A stretch of DNA of 36,407 nucleotides from Rikenellaceae bacterium (GTDB lineage Bacteria > Bacteroidota > Bacteroidia > Bacteroidales > Rikenellaceae), in NCBI GenBank assembly GCA_031262465.1, contig JAISHQ010000086.1, positions 1 to 36,407 on the forward strand, in the 5' to 3' direction. The stretch's first letter is position 1. Each line of letters starts with the position of its first letter. Position numbers and translations under genes: made by a program. A model generated the notes under the pieces. That model searched no databases, had not been told where the DNA came from, and was given only the letters and a program-made list of their open reading frames with translations. Of this stretch, positions 1 to 8,467 are shown piece by piece.

Positions 1-252
1 GAGGGGAAAACCGCCGTCTTTTTGGCGGTAAATTTAGGTAGGAAAAACCGGACGGTTACTACGTAAAATACTGTGTAATAGCGCATAAGCACCCGTTTAG
101 TGGTACATTTTCGTGACCATGGAGTTGTACCACGAACAGGCCACGATTAAGGTGCGTTGTTCTTCGGAGAGTGCGGCAGGCAGGATTCGTCACTATGCCG
201 CATTTTGCTGATAATCAGATTTGTTTGCACCGATCCGCCAACCATCACAAAC
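1..252. other. intergenic DNA at left edge, no gene seen
   Basis: No convincing coding region is visible. A reading frame open from position 157 runs into the gene at 676, but it crosses the tRNA and its terminator, so it is not a real N-terminus. A short hairpin (ACCGCC/GGCGGT) lies at 10-29 and a longer inverted repeat at 100-133, listed separately. The gene that would own the left-edge hairpin is outside the window. Confidence 0.5.
100..133. repeat. inverted repeat, 8-bp arms
   Basis: GTGGTACA at 100-107 pairs exactly with TGTACCAC at 126-133 around an 18-nt loop. No T-run follows, so a terminator is unlikely. It could be a protein-binding dyad or the remains of a small mobile element; the sequence does not decide. 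Confidence 0.4.
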
Positions 253-277
253 AAAAAAGGGCCTCAAAATGAGACCC
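253..277 (-). terminator. Rho-independent terminator of tRNA-Gly
   Basis: Read on the minus strand, GGGTCTCA pairs with TGAGGCCC (8 bp, one G-U) around a TTT loop, followed directly by TTTTTTG. It begins about five bases beyond the tRNA 3' end, so it ends the tRNA transcript. Confidence 0.85.
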
Positions 278-282
278 TTGGG

Positions 283-355
283 AGCGGAAAACGAGATTCG
301 AACTCGCGACCCTCAGCTTGGGAAGCTGATGCTCTACCGACTGAGCTATTTCCGC
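283..355 (-). tRNA. tRNA-Gly (anticodon CCC)
   Basis: The minus strand folds into a complete cloverleaf. The acceptor stem is GCGGAAA/TTTCCGC, the D-arm GCTC/GAGC, the anticodon stem TCAGC/GCTGA with loop TTCCCAA (anticodon CCC, reading GGG), and the T-arm GCGAG/CTCGT with loop TTCGAAT. The discriminator base is T and CCA is not encoded, so it must be added after transcription. A strong terminator follows at once, so this is a single-tRNA unit transcribed away from the xylanase gene at 676. Confidence 0.97.
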
Positions 356-438
356 ATAATATGACTGGCACACCCCTAAAGCAAATCCGACGAAGCCAAA
401 AAGAGGTTGCCGACGGCGCAAATGTAACACTATTTCGA

Positions 439-567
439 GAAATTGCAAAGTCCGGCGGCGGAAAGTATCGTGCTGTTGTGGAAAATTGCAGCGTCTTGCG
501 GCGGAAAGTGGAGGTGAATTGCGGGAAATTGCAAAGTTCGGCGGTGAAAAGTGTTGCGCTGTTGCGG
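439..567 (+). repeat. three-unit degenerate tandem repeat (42-44 bp units)
   Basis: Three consecutive units begin at about 439, 481 and 525. Each starts GAAA(A)TTGCA and carries a GCGG(C/T)GxAAAGT core. Units 1 and 3 are most alike; unit 2 is more diverged. A partial fourth start (GAAAAG) follows at about 568. The array lies between the tRNA and the xylanase start, and its last unit contains the TTG proposed as the -33 promoter element. No protein is proposed here. Spacers between identical repeats are absent, so it is not a CRISPR. Confidence 0.7.
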
Positions 568-583
568 GAAAAGTTTATTTTTG
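554..583 (+). promoter_or_regulatory. Bacteroidota-type promoter for the GH43-GH10 gene
   Basis: TTG at 554-556 is followed after 19 nt by TATTTTTG at 576-583, a full match to the TAnnTTTG -7 consensus. Transcription would begin near 590, leaving a leader of about 85 nt before the ATG at 676. Confidence 0.6.
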
Positions 584-675
584 TATCCGATAACCCAAAA
601 CAAGTTGCAAGTAAAGTCGAAAAATTACTTAACAAGAGAATCGCGAACTCATATACTAATCCAAATACTTCAACC

Positions 676-3531
676 ATGAAAAAATCACTCTTTACCCTGC
701 TCTTTGTCCCGCTATTGGGAGCGGCGCTTTCTGCCTCGGGGCAACCGCCGCAAGCGGCTCCCGGTCAACCCGGTGGGCCGACATGGACACCTCCGGGGGC
801 ACCCGTATGGGTCTCTCCCCAGCAACCGGCACGGCCAAACGGCGGCCAACCCGGACAACCCGGCCAAACTCCGCGCATGGGCATCCGCCCGCTAGCGGTT
901 CCGATTCCGGCGGAAAACAAGGCTATTTTCGACTATTTCGAGTACACGGGCAACGACACCCGGTTCAACACCCCGTACAACCCGGCCAAGGAGTACATCA
1001 ACCCGATCGTGGCCGGATTTTGGCCCGACCCGAGCATCACGCGCAAGGGCGAGGATTATTACATGGTCAACTCCTCGTTCGGCTATTTTCCGGGCGTGCC
1101 CATCTTCCATAGCAAGGACTTGGTCAACTGGACACCGATAGGGCACGTGCTCAACCGCCCCTCTCAGCTCGAACTGGCCGGTCTGCGCCACTCGCGCGGG
1201 ATTTATGCCCCGGCCATCGAGTACAACCCGCACAACGACACCTTTTATATGATTACCACCAGCACCGACGGCGTGTGGAACTTTGTGGTCAAGACGAAAG
1301 ACCCCCACTCCGGTGTTTGGTCCGAGCCGATCCTCTTGCCGGAGGTCTATGACATCGACCCGTCGTTCTTCTTCGACGACGACGGCAAGGCCTATATCGT
1401 TCACCGCACCGATCCGCCGGTGTTGAAATTCCCGAACCACAAAATGATCGTCCTGCGCGAGTACGACACGGAAAAGGACGAAACCGTCGGCGAGATGACC
1501 GTGCTGATAGAGGAGAGCCTCGATTGGTTGCCCCAGCCGCAGTACATCGAAGGGCCTCACCTCTATAAGATCGACGGCAAATACCACCTGATCGCCGCCG
1601 AAGGGGGCACGTGGGAACAACACTCCGAAGTGGCCCTGCGCGCCGACAACATCAAGGGGCCTTACCTGTCGAACCCGATCAACCCGATCCTCACCCAGCG
1701 CGACCTGCCGCCGGTGCGCCCGGACAAAATCACGACCACCGGCCACTTGGACTTCCTGCAAGACCACACCGGCCAATGGTGGGGCGTATTTTTGGCCTGC
1801 CGCCCCTATGAGGACGATTTCTACAACACGGGCCGGGAGACTTTCCTGTTGCCTGTCAGCTGGAAGGACGGCTATCCCGTGGTTTTGGAGCAAGGCAAAG
1901 CCGTTCCGACCGTGGTTCGGAAAAAAGGACTCCTCCCCGGAACGGGCTATCCCTACCTGACGGGCAATTTCACCTGGCGTGACGAGTTCGACAAGAGCGC
2001 GCTCGATTTCGAATGGTCGATGATCCGCACCCCGCGCGGGGATTGGTGGCGGCCCAAGGACGGGCAGATGGTGATCGACGCCCTACCCCGCTCGATTTAC
2101 GACATGGACAACCCGGCCTACCTCGGCAAACGGCAACAACATCAGGTTTTTGAAGCCGAAACCCGCTTCAATTTCGTACCCTCGACCGAGCGGAAACTCG
2201 CCGGGCTGGTCTATTTCCAAAACGAACGGTTCAACATCGTCTTAGGCAAAACAATGGAAGAGGGTAAAATGGTCATCACGCTCGATCGCACCGAACGGGG
2301 CGACATTCAGCGAGTTGCCACGCTCCCCGTTCCGGCAGGCAGTGAGCAAGCGGCCGTGGGGATGAAAATTTCGGTCAACAAGGACAAAGGCACGTTCTAC
2401 GTCTGTTTTGGCGACGGCGATTGGCAAGAGGTTGCCGGGGGTGTCGACGTGAAAAACCTGAGCACCCACTCGGCGGGCGGCTTTGTCGGCGCAACGATCG
2501 GGATGTATGCCACTTCGGCCAAAGTTATTCCGGCGCTGAAAGAGGTCTTCGCCGACTATTTCGACGTTGGGGTGGCGATCAGCTCGGCACAATTCCGGGG
2601 TCAAGCCTCGTCGATGGTGGCCAAACACTTCAACAGCATCACCGCCGAAAACGACATGAAGATGGCCGGAACATTGCTTTCGGACTTTACCCACAATTTT
2701 GAACGGGCCGACCGTTACATCGAAGTCGCCCGCCGCAACGGCCAAAAGGTGCGCGGTCATACGTTGGTATGGCACGCCAGCCTGCCCCGCTTTTTCTACA
2801 CGGACGAGGCGGGCAACGATGTCGATTCGGCGACCCTGCTCCAACGGATCGAAGACCACATCAAGGCGGTCGTTCCGCACTTCAAAGGCGATGTTTTCTG
2901 CTGGGACGTGGTCAACGAGGCCATTTCGGACAACGCCGACGAGCAGTTTCGCGACAGCCCGTTGTACCGCATTGCCGGCAAGGAGTTCATTTGGCACGCC
3001 TTCCGCACCGCCCGCGCACTCGACCCCGACCTGAAATTGGTCTACAACGATTACCACCTGACCGACTCGCTCAAACGGATGAAAACCTACGCGATGCTCA
3101 AGGAGATGATCGAGAACGGTGTGCCCATTGACGTGGTGGGTATGCAGGCTCACTGGAGCATGGATGAGACCACGGTCGAAGACATTCAGGCTTCGATCGA
3201 CCTCTTCGCCTCGCTGGGTCTGGAGGTTCACATCACCGAACTCGACCTGACGGTCTACACCAATTACCACGGCGAGGGAGCCTTGCACCAAACGCCGTGG
3301 ACTCGGGCGTTCGACCGCCGCACCGAGCAGGAACAGGCCCGGTTCTACAAAGATTACTTCGAATGCCTGCGCGCCAACAAGGACGTGGTCAAAAGCGTGA
3401 CTTTCTGGGCGGTGTCCGACAGTTATACGTGGTTGCACAACATGCCGGTTCGCGGGCGGGGCGACTATCCGATGCTCTTTGATCGTGAGATGGAGCCGAA
3501 AGAAGCGTATTGGGAGGTAATAGACTTCTAA
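676..3531 (+). CDS. secreted bifunctional GH43-GH10 xylan hydrolase
   Basis: A 951-residue secreted enzyme joining two catalytic modules. A signal peptide (1-21, cleavage near ASG-Q) is followed by a Pro/Gly/Gln-rich, collagen-like linker (about 22-72). The GH43 five-bladed propeller (about 105-425, subfamily-12-like) has base D118 in WPDPS, D228 in DIDPS and acid E292 in EGPHLY. A beta-sandwich typical of GH43 C-termini follows (about 430-615). The last third (about 620-951) is a GH10 endo-beta-1,4-xylanase with acid/base E748 in WDVVNEA and nucleophile E855 in HITELDL. The family roles predict backbone cutting plus removal of arabinofuranose or xylose from the same chain. The ATG at 676 is chosen because it starts MKKSLF with a good signal peptide; the in-frame upstream extension crosses the tRNA. 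The DUF418 gene follows after 25 bp. Confidence 0.93.
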   Translation: MKKSLFTLLFVPLLGAALSASGQPPQAAPGQPGGPTWTPPGAPVWVSPQQPARPNGGQPGQPGQTPRMGIRPLAVPIPAENKAIFDYFEYTGNDTRFNTPYNPAKEYINPIVAGFWPDPSITRKGEDYYMVNSSFGYFPGVPIFHSKDLVNWTPIGHVLNRPSQLELAGLRHSRGIYAPAIEYNPHNDTFYMITTSTDGVWNFVVKTKDPHSGVWSEPILLPEVYDIDPSFFFDDDGKAYIVHRTDPPVLKFPNHKMIVLREYDTEKDETVGEMTVLIEESLDWLPQPQYIEGPHLYKIDGKYHLIAAEGGTWEQHSEVALRADNIKGPYLSNPINPILTQRDLPPVRPDKITTTGHLDFLQDHTGQWWGVFLACRPYEDDFYNTGRETFLLPVSWKDGYPVVLEQGKAVPTVVRKKGLLPGTGYPYLTGNFTWRDEFDKSALDFEWSMIRTPRGDWWRPKDGQMVIDALPRSIYDMDNPAYLGKRQQHQVFEAETRFNFVPSTERKLAGLVYFQNERFNIVLGKTMEEGKMVITLDRTERGDIQRVATLPVPAGSEQAAVGMKISVNKDKGTFYVCFGDGDWQEVAGGVDVKNLSTHSAGGFVGATIGMYATSAKVIPALKEVFADYFDVGVAISSAQFRGQASSMVAKHFNSITAENDMKMAGTLLSDFTHNFERADRYIEVARRNGQKVRGHTLVWHASLPRFFYTDEAGNDVDSATLLQRIEDHIKAVVPHFKGDVFCWDVVNEAISDNADEQFRDSPLYRIAGKEFIWHAFRTARALDPDLKLVYNDYHLTDSLKRMKTYAMLKEMIENGVPIDVVGMQAHWSMDETTVEDIQASIDLFASLGLEVHITELDLTVYTNYHGEGALHQTPWTRAFDRRTEQEQARFYKDYFECLRANKDVVKSVTFWAVSDSYTWLHNMPVRGRGDYPMLFDREMEPKEAYWEVIDF

Positions 3532-3556
3532 AGAAGTTTCTAAAAAACAAAGGAAA

Positions 3557-4747
3557 ATGAATAATAACACTGTAACTCAAACTGTTTCCGCGATGCGGAT
3601 CGACGTGGCCGATGTCCTGCGCGGTGTGGCGATTTTGGGCATTGTGCTGGTACATTTTGTCGAGCACTTTAATTTCTATGCCTATCCCGACACGGCCACG
3701 CAGGGCGCGCTGTTGAATTTTACCGATCAGGTCGTTTGGGACTCGATCTTCTTCCTCTTCGGCGGGAAAGGCTATGCGATCTTTGCCCTGCTGTTCGGCT
3801 TCAGCTTTTTTATTCAGGACAACAACCAACGGATCAAGGGGAAAGATTTTCGCCTCCGTTTTGTTTGGCGACTTGTCCTGCTCTTTGTGATCGGGCTGGT
3901 CAATTCGTTGTTCTACCCGGGCGATATTTTGGTGCTCTATTCGATCCTCGGCTTGGTGTTGGTCTTGGTTTGCCGCCTGCCGGACAAAGCCGTCGGGGCG
4001 ATCGCCCTCGTCCTGTTGCTCCAACCCATGGAGCTGTGGAACACGGTTCATGCCCTGATTGACCCGGCCTTTGTTCCCTCGCGGGGCTGGTTCGATGCCT
4101 CGTTCGGAGACATCGCCCCGGTACAGGCAGAAGGAAGTTTCGGCCAAATGCTTCGAACCAACATCGGAACAGGCCTCTTGGCCAACATGGACTGGTACGT
4201 GACCAACGGACGGATCACCCAAACAGCCGGCCTCTTCGTCTTGGGGATGCTCGTCGGTCGCCGGGGGTGGCTATTGGGCGAAGAGAAGAACCTGAAACTC
4301 TGGTTCAAGGCGATCTGCTGGTCGGCGGTGGTCTTCTTCGCCACCGAAGGCTTGCGCACCCTGCTACCCGAGTTTGTCGAAAGCCGCAGTGTCCTGCGTC
4401 CGTTGACTTTGGCGCTGAAATCCTACGAAAATATGGCGATGATGATCGCGATGGTCGGAGGCCTTATTATCCTCTTCTACACCACCCGGATGGAGGGTGT
4501 GTTGATAAAACTCGCCCCTTATGGCCGGATGAGCCTGACCAACTACCTGAGCCAGTCGGTCATCGGCACGATGCTCTTTTACCACTGGGGATTCAGCCTG
4601 TACTTGACCGTGGGGATCACATACAGCATCCTGATGGGAGCCGTCTTCTTCTGCTTGCAACTCGCTTTCTGCCGCTGGTGGATGAAGTCCCACCGCCACG
4701 GCCCACTGGAATACCTCTGGAAAAAAGCGACGTGGATCGGCTCTTGA
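3557..4747 (+). CDS. DUF418 (YeiB-like) inner-membrane protein
   Basis: A 396-residue polytopic membrane protein. The N-terminus carries the RIDVADVLRGVAILGI start seen in YeiB/DUF418 and acyltransferase-3-like proteins. The C-terminal part (about 235-392) has DUF418 hallmarks: GRMSLTNYLSQS near 320 and GPLEYLWKK close to the end. About eight to ten hydrophobic segments are visible. The family function is not firmly known; the likeness to membrane acyltransferases suggests transfer or transport of an acyl group, which is inference only. It lies 25 bp after the xylanase gene, preceded by a purine-rich AAAGGAAA, so the two are probably co-transcribed. A second ATG at 3593 would also keep the conserved region, but the ribosome-site match favours 3557. 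Confidence 0.85.
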   Translation: MNNNTVTQTVSAMRIDVADVLRGVAILGIVLVHFVEHFNFYAYPDTATQGALLNFTDQVVWDSIFFLFGGKGYAIFALLFGFSFFIQDNNQRIKGKDFRLRFVWRLVLLFVIGLVNSLFYPGDILVLYSILGLVLVLVCRLPDKAVGAIALVLLLQPMELWNTVHALIDPAFVPSRGWFDASFGDIAPVQAEGSFGQMLRTNIGTGLLANMDWYVTNGRITQTAGLFVLGMLVGRRGWLLGEEKNLKLWFKAICWSAVVFFATEGLRTLLPEFVESRSVLRPLTLALKSYENMAMMIAMVGGLIILFYTTRMEGVLIKLAPYGRMSLTNYLSQSVIGTMLFYHWGFSLYLTVGITYSILMGAVFFCLQLAFCRWWMKSHRHGPLEYLWKKATWIGS

Positions 4748-5056
4748 CCTGCTCGGCAATCTCTAAATAAAAAACAAACAAACAAACTACTAAACTATTT
4801 GACAATGTAATTTTTATTATTTTACTTTGTAAACGAAGACAAATTACAGAAAATCATATACAAACAAGGAGGGATTACAGTAAGATACGACTCTTTTGCT
4901 TTTTCAGGCCGCTGAGATTGAATCGAAGCGTTGCGCCGAATAGGGTGCTTAAGTCAAATGATTTGAAAGTGAATTGGTCGTATTTTCAGGCTACGATGAT
5001 CTTTTATCTGACTGGTCAGTCCCTCTCTTGTTTTTTAACCTCTAAATTGATCTGCC
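4748..5056. other. AT-rich intergenic region before an unknown gene pair
   Basis: No coding region is seen. Base composition falls sharply compared with the DUF418 gene and stays AT-rich through the next two genes, which suggests a transferred segment starting near here. It holds a promoter candidate at 4798-4829 and two small dyads, TCAAATGATTTGA at 4954-4966 and CTGACTGGTCAG near 5009-5020. Either dyad could be an operator; neither is certain. No clear terminator for the upstream operon is visible. Confidence 0.5.
4798..4829 (+). promoter_or_regulatory. candidate promoter for the 5057/6152 gene pair
   Basis: TTTG at 4798-4801, a 20-nt spacer, then TTACTTTG at 4822-4829, which is seven of eight positions of TAnnTTTG. 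Spacing fits the family rule. The leader would be about 220 nt, long enough to hold the dyads at 4954-4966 and 5009-5020. Confidence 0.45.
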
Positions 5057-6142
5057 ATGACTGTCGATGTTGAATTTCTGTGCGTGGACATACGTCCCTT
5101 AGAAAAGATAAGAGAACGTCAGTTGCCCGCTTTCTTAAAGGAATTACATAGGTACAATAAATTGATTGAGGATAAAGGTGAGCCGGAACATCATCGTCGT
5201 CTACATTATCGAAATGTGGGTATGTGTACTACAAAAAGAGAGGTGGAACGTAGTTATTTTCAGGCGTGTAATACGATAAAATTTCCCGAATTTATAGGAC
5301 ACCGTTTGGCCTTTAAGTCGGACGGTACAGAATATGTGCTTTTTAGGAAAAACAGCAAGGTTCGTCGCCATTTTTCAAGCGATGATTTTGGTGTAACCAA
5401 TCGCCTGAAGTTGGGTTTTCAGTTCGATTTACAGGTAGGAGAAAATGTACCGAATGGCAAAAAATTCACCATGGATCTTCTGAACTATATTTTAGGTTTA
5501 AAGAGCAAACGTCAGACGGTAGAGCAGAAAATAAAAATCAAAATAGAGGGTCACAGCGATGAGGGAAAAGAGTCCTCCATAGCTGAATTGGGGGCGTGGA
5601 TGCAGGATACCATTTTGGACTCCACCCGATGCAAAAGCGAAAAGAAGAAACATAGCAAGAAAGATGAAATGGTTGAGCATATTGCCACCACGGTGGTTGT
5701 GACTTACACCGAGGGCGATTTGCCCGACCTCCCCATTGGAACTTGTGAATTTCAGATACCCGGTTGGTCTGAGCCTGTTAAGTTGTTTTATTTTGATCCA
5801 AACAACGCTTCCAATGTCCGGATTTACTTTATTGAAGAAGAAAAAGAAAAACACAACGCCTCTTTTATCCATAATCTCAGTCACAACCTGCTGGATATGA
5901 GGACAAACTATAAATGTATGGCACATACGTTCGATATGGAACGTTTAAAACGTTTAAATTACCAACGATTGAAAGAGTTTGCTAAGAAGTTAATAAAAAG
6001 AAGAGAGGAATTAAAGAAGAAGCAGCGGTATGGACTTCTTGATCAGAAAGATAATGATATAGGGCAGATATGCGATGGTGGTAAGAGATCGCAAATAGAA
6101 ATGTTTTTAAAATTCATGGAGTTATCTAATACAATTAATTAA
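5057..6142 (+). CDS. uncharacterised basic protein, accessory cassette gene 1
   Basis: A 361-residue protein I do not recognise. There is no signal peptide and no membrane segment. The N-terminal 80 residues are charged and probably helical. The middle has two beta-rich stretches (about 75-130 and 205-260) separated by a Lys/Glu-rich hydrophilic segment (about 165-212). The C-terminal third is strongly basic and helical (KEFAKKLIKRREELKKKQR). No Walker, nuclease or helix-turn-helix motif is evident. The gene is much more AT-rich than its neighbours, with frequent AAA, ATA and TTA codons, a sign of horizontal transfer. The next gene, a membrane protein, starts nine bases after its stop, so the two probably act together. 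A soluble partner of a membrane effector is possible, but that is inference from the arrangement. Confidence 0.75.
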   Translation: MTVDVEFLCVDIRPLEKIRERQLPAFLKELHRYNKLIEDKGEPEHHRRLHYRNVGMCTTKREVERSYFQACNTIKFPEFIGHRLAFKSDGTEYVLFRKNSKVRRHFSSDDFGVTNRLKLGFQFDLQVGENVPNGKKFTMDLLNYILGLKSKRQTVEQKIKIKIEGHSDEGKESSIAELGAWMQDTILDSTRCKSEKKKHSKKDEMVEHIATTVVVTYTEGDLPDLPIGTCEFQIPGWSEPVKLFYFDPNNASNVRIYFIEEEKEKHNASFIHNLSHNLLDMRTNYKCMAHTFDMERLKRLNYQRLKEFAKKLIKRREELKKKQRYGLLDQKDNDIGQICDGGKRSQIEMFLKFMELSNTIN

Positions 6143-6151
6143 GTATATCCC

Positions 6152-6742
6152 ATGGGCTCAGCAGAAGGCATAACAGATTTGTTTAGTACCAAGTCGGCCA
6201 AACTTTTAGTAATACTCGCTTTGACGGGGATTGCATTGTCGGCATACCCCATTTACAACGACCTGCACAGCAATGTGGCTCAGAAAATAGAATTAATCAA
6301 AGAGTGGAACAGTTTAGATTTCAAGATATTGCAGCCTGAGCTGATGGACACAATGTACAATCAGGTGTACACGGAATTAACAGGAGGCAATAGGACTGCA
6401 GAGCAGTTGGTGTCGACATTTAAAAAACAAGTTTTACCCTATTCTCTGAAGACTTGTCTTCTGAAAGCACTGATGGGAATGGCATTATACCTCTTTATTT
6501 ATGGAACCAGGTTGCTTTGTCTTGTGAATCGCAGAAGAACAAATAAATATATACAAATCATAAGACCAGTGAAGTTATTTATCTTTTCGTGTGCTTTTTT
6601 AGGTGTGTTAAATGCGGCGATTCCATTTGTATCTATTCTGTTTAATTATGTCTTTATTCCTTCATGTCTTACTCTCGTTTTTGCACTGATTAGTATGGTG
6701 TGTGCTGAAGTCAATGAGAGAATCAATGAGATCGAAAGCTGA
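6152..6742 (+). CDS. uncharacterised small membrane protein, accessory cassette gene 2
   Basis: A 196-residue protein without a recognised family. One hydrophobic segment lies near 18-36, a hydrophilic domain of about 65 residues follows, then a second segment (about 104-125), a short basic loop (NRRRTNKY) that should be cytoplasmic, and two more segments (about 143-163 and 167-187). Four transmembrane helices with one sizeable loop are predicted. It starts nine bases after the preceding stop codon, shares its AT-rich composition, and is followed by a strong terminator at 6789-6824, so the pair forms a closed unit. A role in membrane sensing or as a toxic effector is conceivable but not shown. 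Confidence 0.75.
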   Translation: MGSAEGITDLFSTKSAKLLVILALTGIALSAYPIYNDLHSNVAQKIELIKEWNSLDFKILQPELMDTMYNQVYTELTGGNRTAEQLVSTFKKQVLPYSLKTCLLKALMGMALYLFIYGTRLLCLVNRRRTNKYIQIIRPVKLFIFSCAFLGVLNAAIPFVSILFNYVFIPSCLTLVFALISMVCAEVNERINEIES

Positions 6743-6788
6743 AAATCCCAAACAATTTCTTACCCTAAAAACAAGTAAATTTCAAGAT

Positions 6789-6824
6789 AAAAAAGCTCCG
6801 CGAACCGATTCGCGGAGCTTTTTT
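6789..6824. terminator. bidirectional Rho-independent terminator
   Basis: A perfect 16-bp inverted repeat: an A-run plus GCTCCGCGAA, loop CCGA, then TTCGCGGAGC plus a T-run. The A-run on one side and T-run on the other serve both directions. It separates the convergent 6152 (+) and 6845 (-) genes. Confidence 0.92.
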
Positions 6825-6844
6825 GTGTTGTTTCAGTTCTTGAA

Positions 6845-8443
6845 TTAAATCTCTTCCGGGTCGGCAATCATAGCCATCGCTTCGGCTTCGGTGATGCGGC
6901 TGTATTCGAAGAAGTCGACATCGACGTATCCTCCCGGCGTTTGGGTGGCGTAGTTGAAGATGCCGAAACGGTTGCCCATGAAGTGGCGGAGGTTATAAAC
7001 CATCTTGAACTCGCCACCCAACTGGCTCCATTTCCGGTTGTTCAGGCTGTAAAAGAAAGTCGCCTGATCGACCCCGTCGGTAAAGTCGCAATCCAACCGG
7101 AGATAGACCTTATTCTTGGTCAGTTCGACCCGCTCCTTCTCCTGATCGCGATCGACCATGACCAAGTATTTTTTGCCGTCCTCCATGACGACCGAGATGA
7201 TCCCCGGCTCGGCGCAATAGGCCGTCAGCCCAGCCACGTCACCGTCCTTCATGTTGGACACGTCTAAGGCGATCACCCCGCTACACATACGCCCTTCGGT
7301 GCGTTGCGAGAGCATATTGCGTGCCTCGAAGATGGTCTGCACCACTTTGCCGGTTTTCAGACGCATATACCCCGGTCTTTCGGTCAGCGACCAAAGGGTG
7401 TTGTCGGGGTTGTGGTTCCACTCCCAAGTCAGCCCGAGGGTCGAGCCGGAGAAATCGTCGCTAACCACCAACGGCGTTGCCGAATAGCCCTGCACCGGTT
7501 TTTCCATCACCTTGGGCACTCGCCCGTTTTCGTCGCCAAGTATCGGCCAGCCGTCGATCCAACGGCAGGGCATCAGCACCGGAACGCGCCCCACGGCACC
7601 GTGATCCTGGAAAAGCATCCCGTACCAACGGCCATCCTCGGTGTCGACGATGTTGCCCTGTGCCACACCCGCACCACGCAGGTCGAGCGTATCGGAGAGG
7701 ATCACCTTGTGTTCATAAGGCCCTTGCAGGCTGTCCGAACGGAAAGCCAATTGGGTGCGCACGCCGCCACCCGGCCACCAGATCATAAAGACATAGTATT
7801 TTCCGTTGATTTTTTGGATGTGCGAACCCTCCAACAGGCCTCTCAGACCCATCTCGCGGCCATTGATCGCCTGTATGTCCAGTCCGTCTTCCTTCAACCC
7901 GGTCAGGTCGCTCTTCAGCTCGCGCACCCGAACTCCGCCCGAACCACCGGCGGCATACACCCGACCATCGTCGTCGAAAAGCAACGAAGTGTCGTGCAGT
8001 AAGGTATTGATGTCCATGATCTTCTCCCATTTCCCCGCCGGGTCTTTGGTGGTGTAGACGTAGGATTTTTGCGGGTTGTTCGTGGCAAAGAGCAGGTAGA
8101 AACGATCACCGTGATACCGGAGCGAGGTGGCCCACTGCCCTTTGCCGTAAACATTACCACCCTCCAAGTCGTAGAGCGGGCTGTCCTTGTTTTCCAGCAT
8201 CGCGTAACTGATGATCTCCCAGTTCACGAGGTCTTTCGAGTGCATGATCGGCACCCCGGGCATCAGGTGCATGGTCGTGCTGACCATGTAAAAATCGCTC
8301 CCCACGCGGATCACGTCGGGGTCGGGTACGTCGGCAAAGACCACCGGATTGGTAAAGGTGGTGCTTTGTACCGAGTTGTTCGCACTGCCGCAAGCGGTCA
8401 ACAGCAACAAACTTAAAAAGAGTAGGTTAGTTATTTTTTTCAT
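6845..8443 (-). CDS. GH43 lipoprotein, beta-xylosidase or arabinofuranosidase
   Basis: A 532-residue surface or periplasmic lipoprotein: a signal ending in lipobox LTAC (Cys18), then a GH43 propeller (about 28-320) with base D41 in VPDPD, D151 in LLHDTS and acid E205 in LLEGSH. A C-terminal beta-sandwich (about 328-522) of the type that follows many GH43 domains completes it. Expected activity is removal of beta-xylosyl or alpha-L-arabinofuranosyl ends; the subfamily cannot be fixed by eye. The start at 8443 gives MKKITNLL, a normal lipoprotein signal. An in-frame ATG three codons upstream (8452) is possible but adds MIL before the lysines. It lies downstream of the GH97 gene in the leftward operon. 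Confidence 0.88.
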   Translation of the reverse strand: MKKITNLLFLSLLLLTACGSANNSVQSTTFTNPVVFADVPDPDVIRVGSDFYMVSTTMHLMPGVPIMHSKDLVNWEIISYAMLENKDSPLYDLEGGNVYGKGQWATSLRYHGDRFYLLFATNNPQKSYVYTTKDPAGKWEKIMDINTLLHDTSLLFDDDGRVYAAGGSGGVRVRELKSDLTGLKEDGLDIQAINGREMGLRGLLEGSHIQKINGKYYVFMIWWPGGGVRTQLAFRSDSLQGPYEHKVILSDTLDLRGAGVAQGNIVDTEDGRWYGMLFQDHGAVGRVPVLMPCRWIDGWPILGDENGRVPKVMEKPVQGYSATPLVVSDDFSGSTLGLTWEWNHNPDNTLWSLTERPGYMRLKTGKVVQTIFEARNMLSQRTEGRMCSGVIALDVSNMKDGDVAGLTAYCAEPGIISVVMEDGKKYLVMVDRDQEKERVELTKNKVYLRLDCDFTDGVDQATFFYSLNNRKWSQLGGEFKMVYNLRHFMGNRFGIFNYATQTPGGYVDVDFFEYSRITEAEAMAMIADPEEI

Positions 8444-8467
8444 GAGAATCATAATTAATTCATAATT

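Noticed and set aside
439-567. CRISPR array
   Set aside because: Units are degenerate and contiguous without unique spacers, and no cas genes are present.
157-675. N-terminal extension of the GH43-GH10 protein
   Set aside because: The frame is open but passes through a complete minus-strand tRNA, its terminator and a tandem repeat; the signal peptide begins at 676.
2242-3570. 442-codon minus-strand frame opposite the GH10 domain
   Set aside because: It is a shadow of GC-rich codons; no family motif, and the plus strand encodes an intact catalytic domain.
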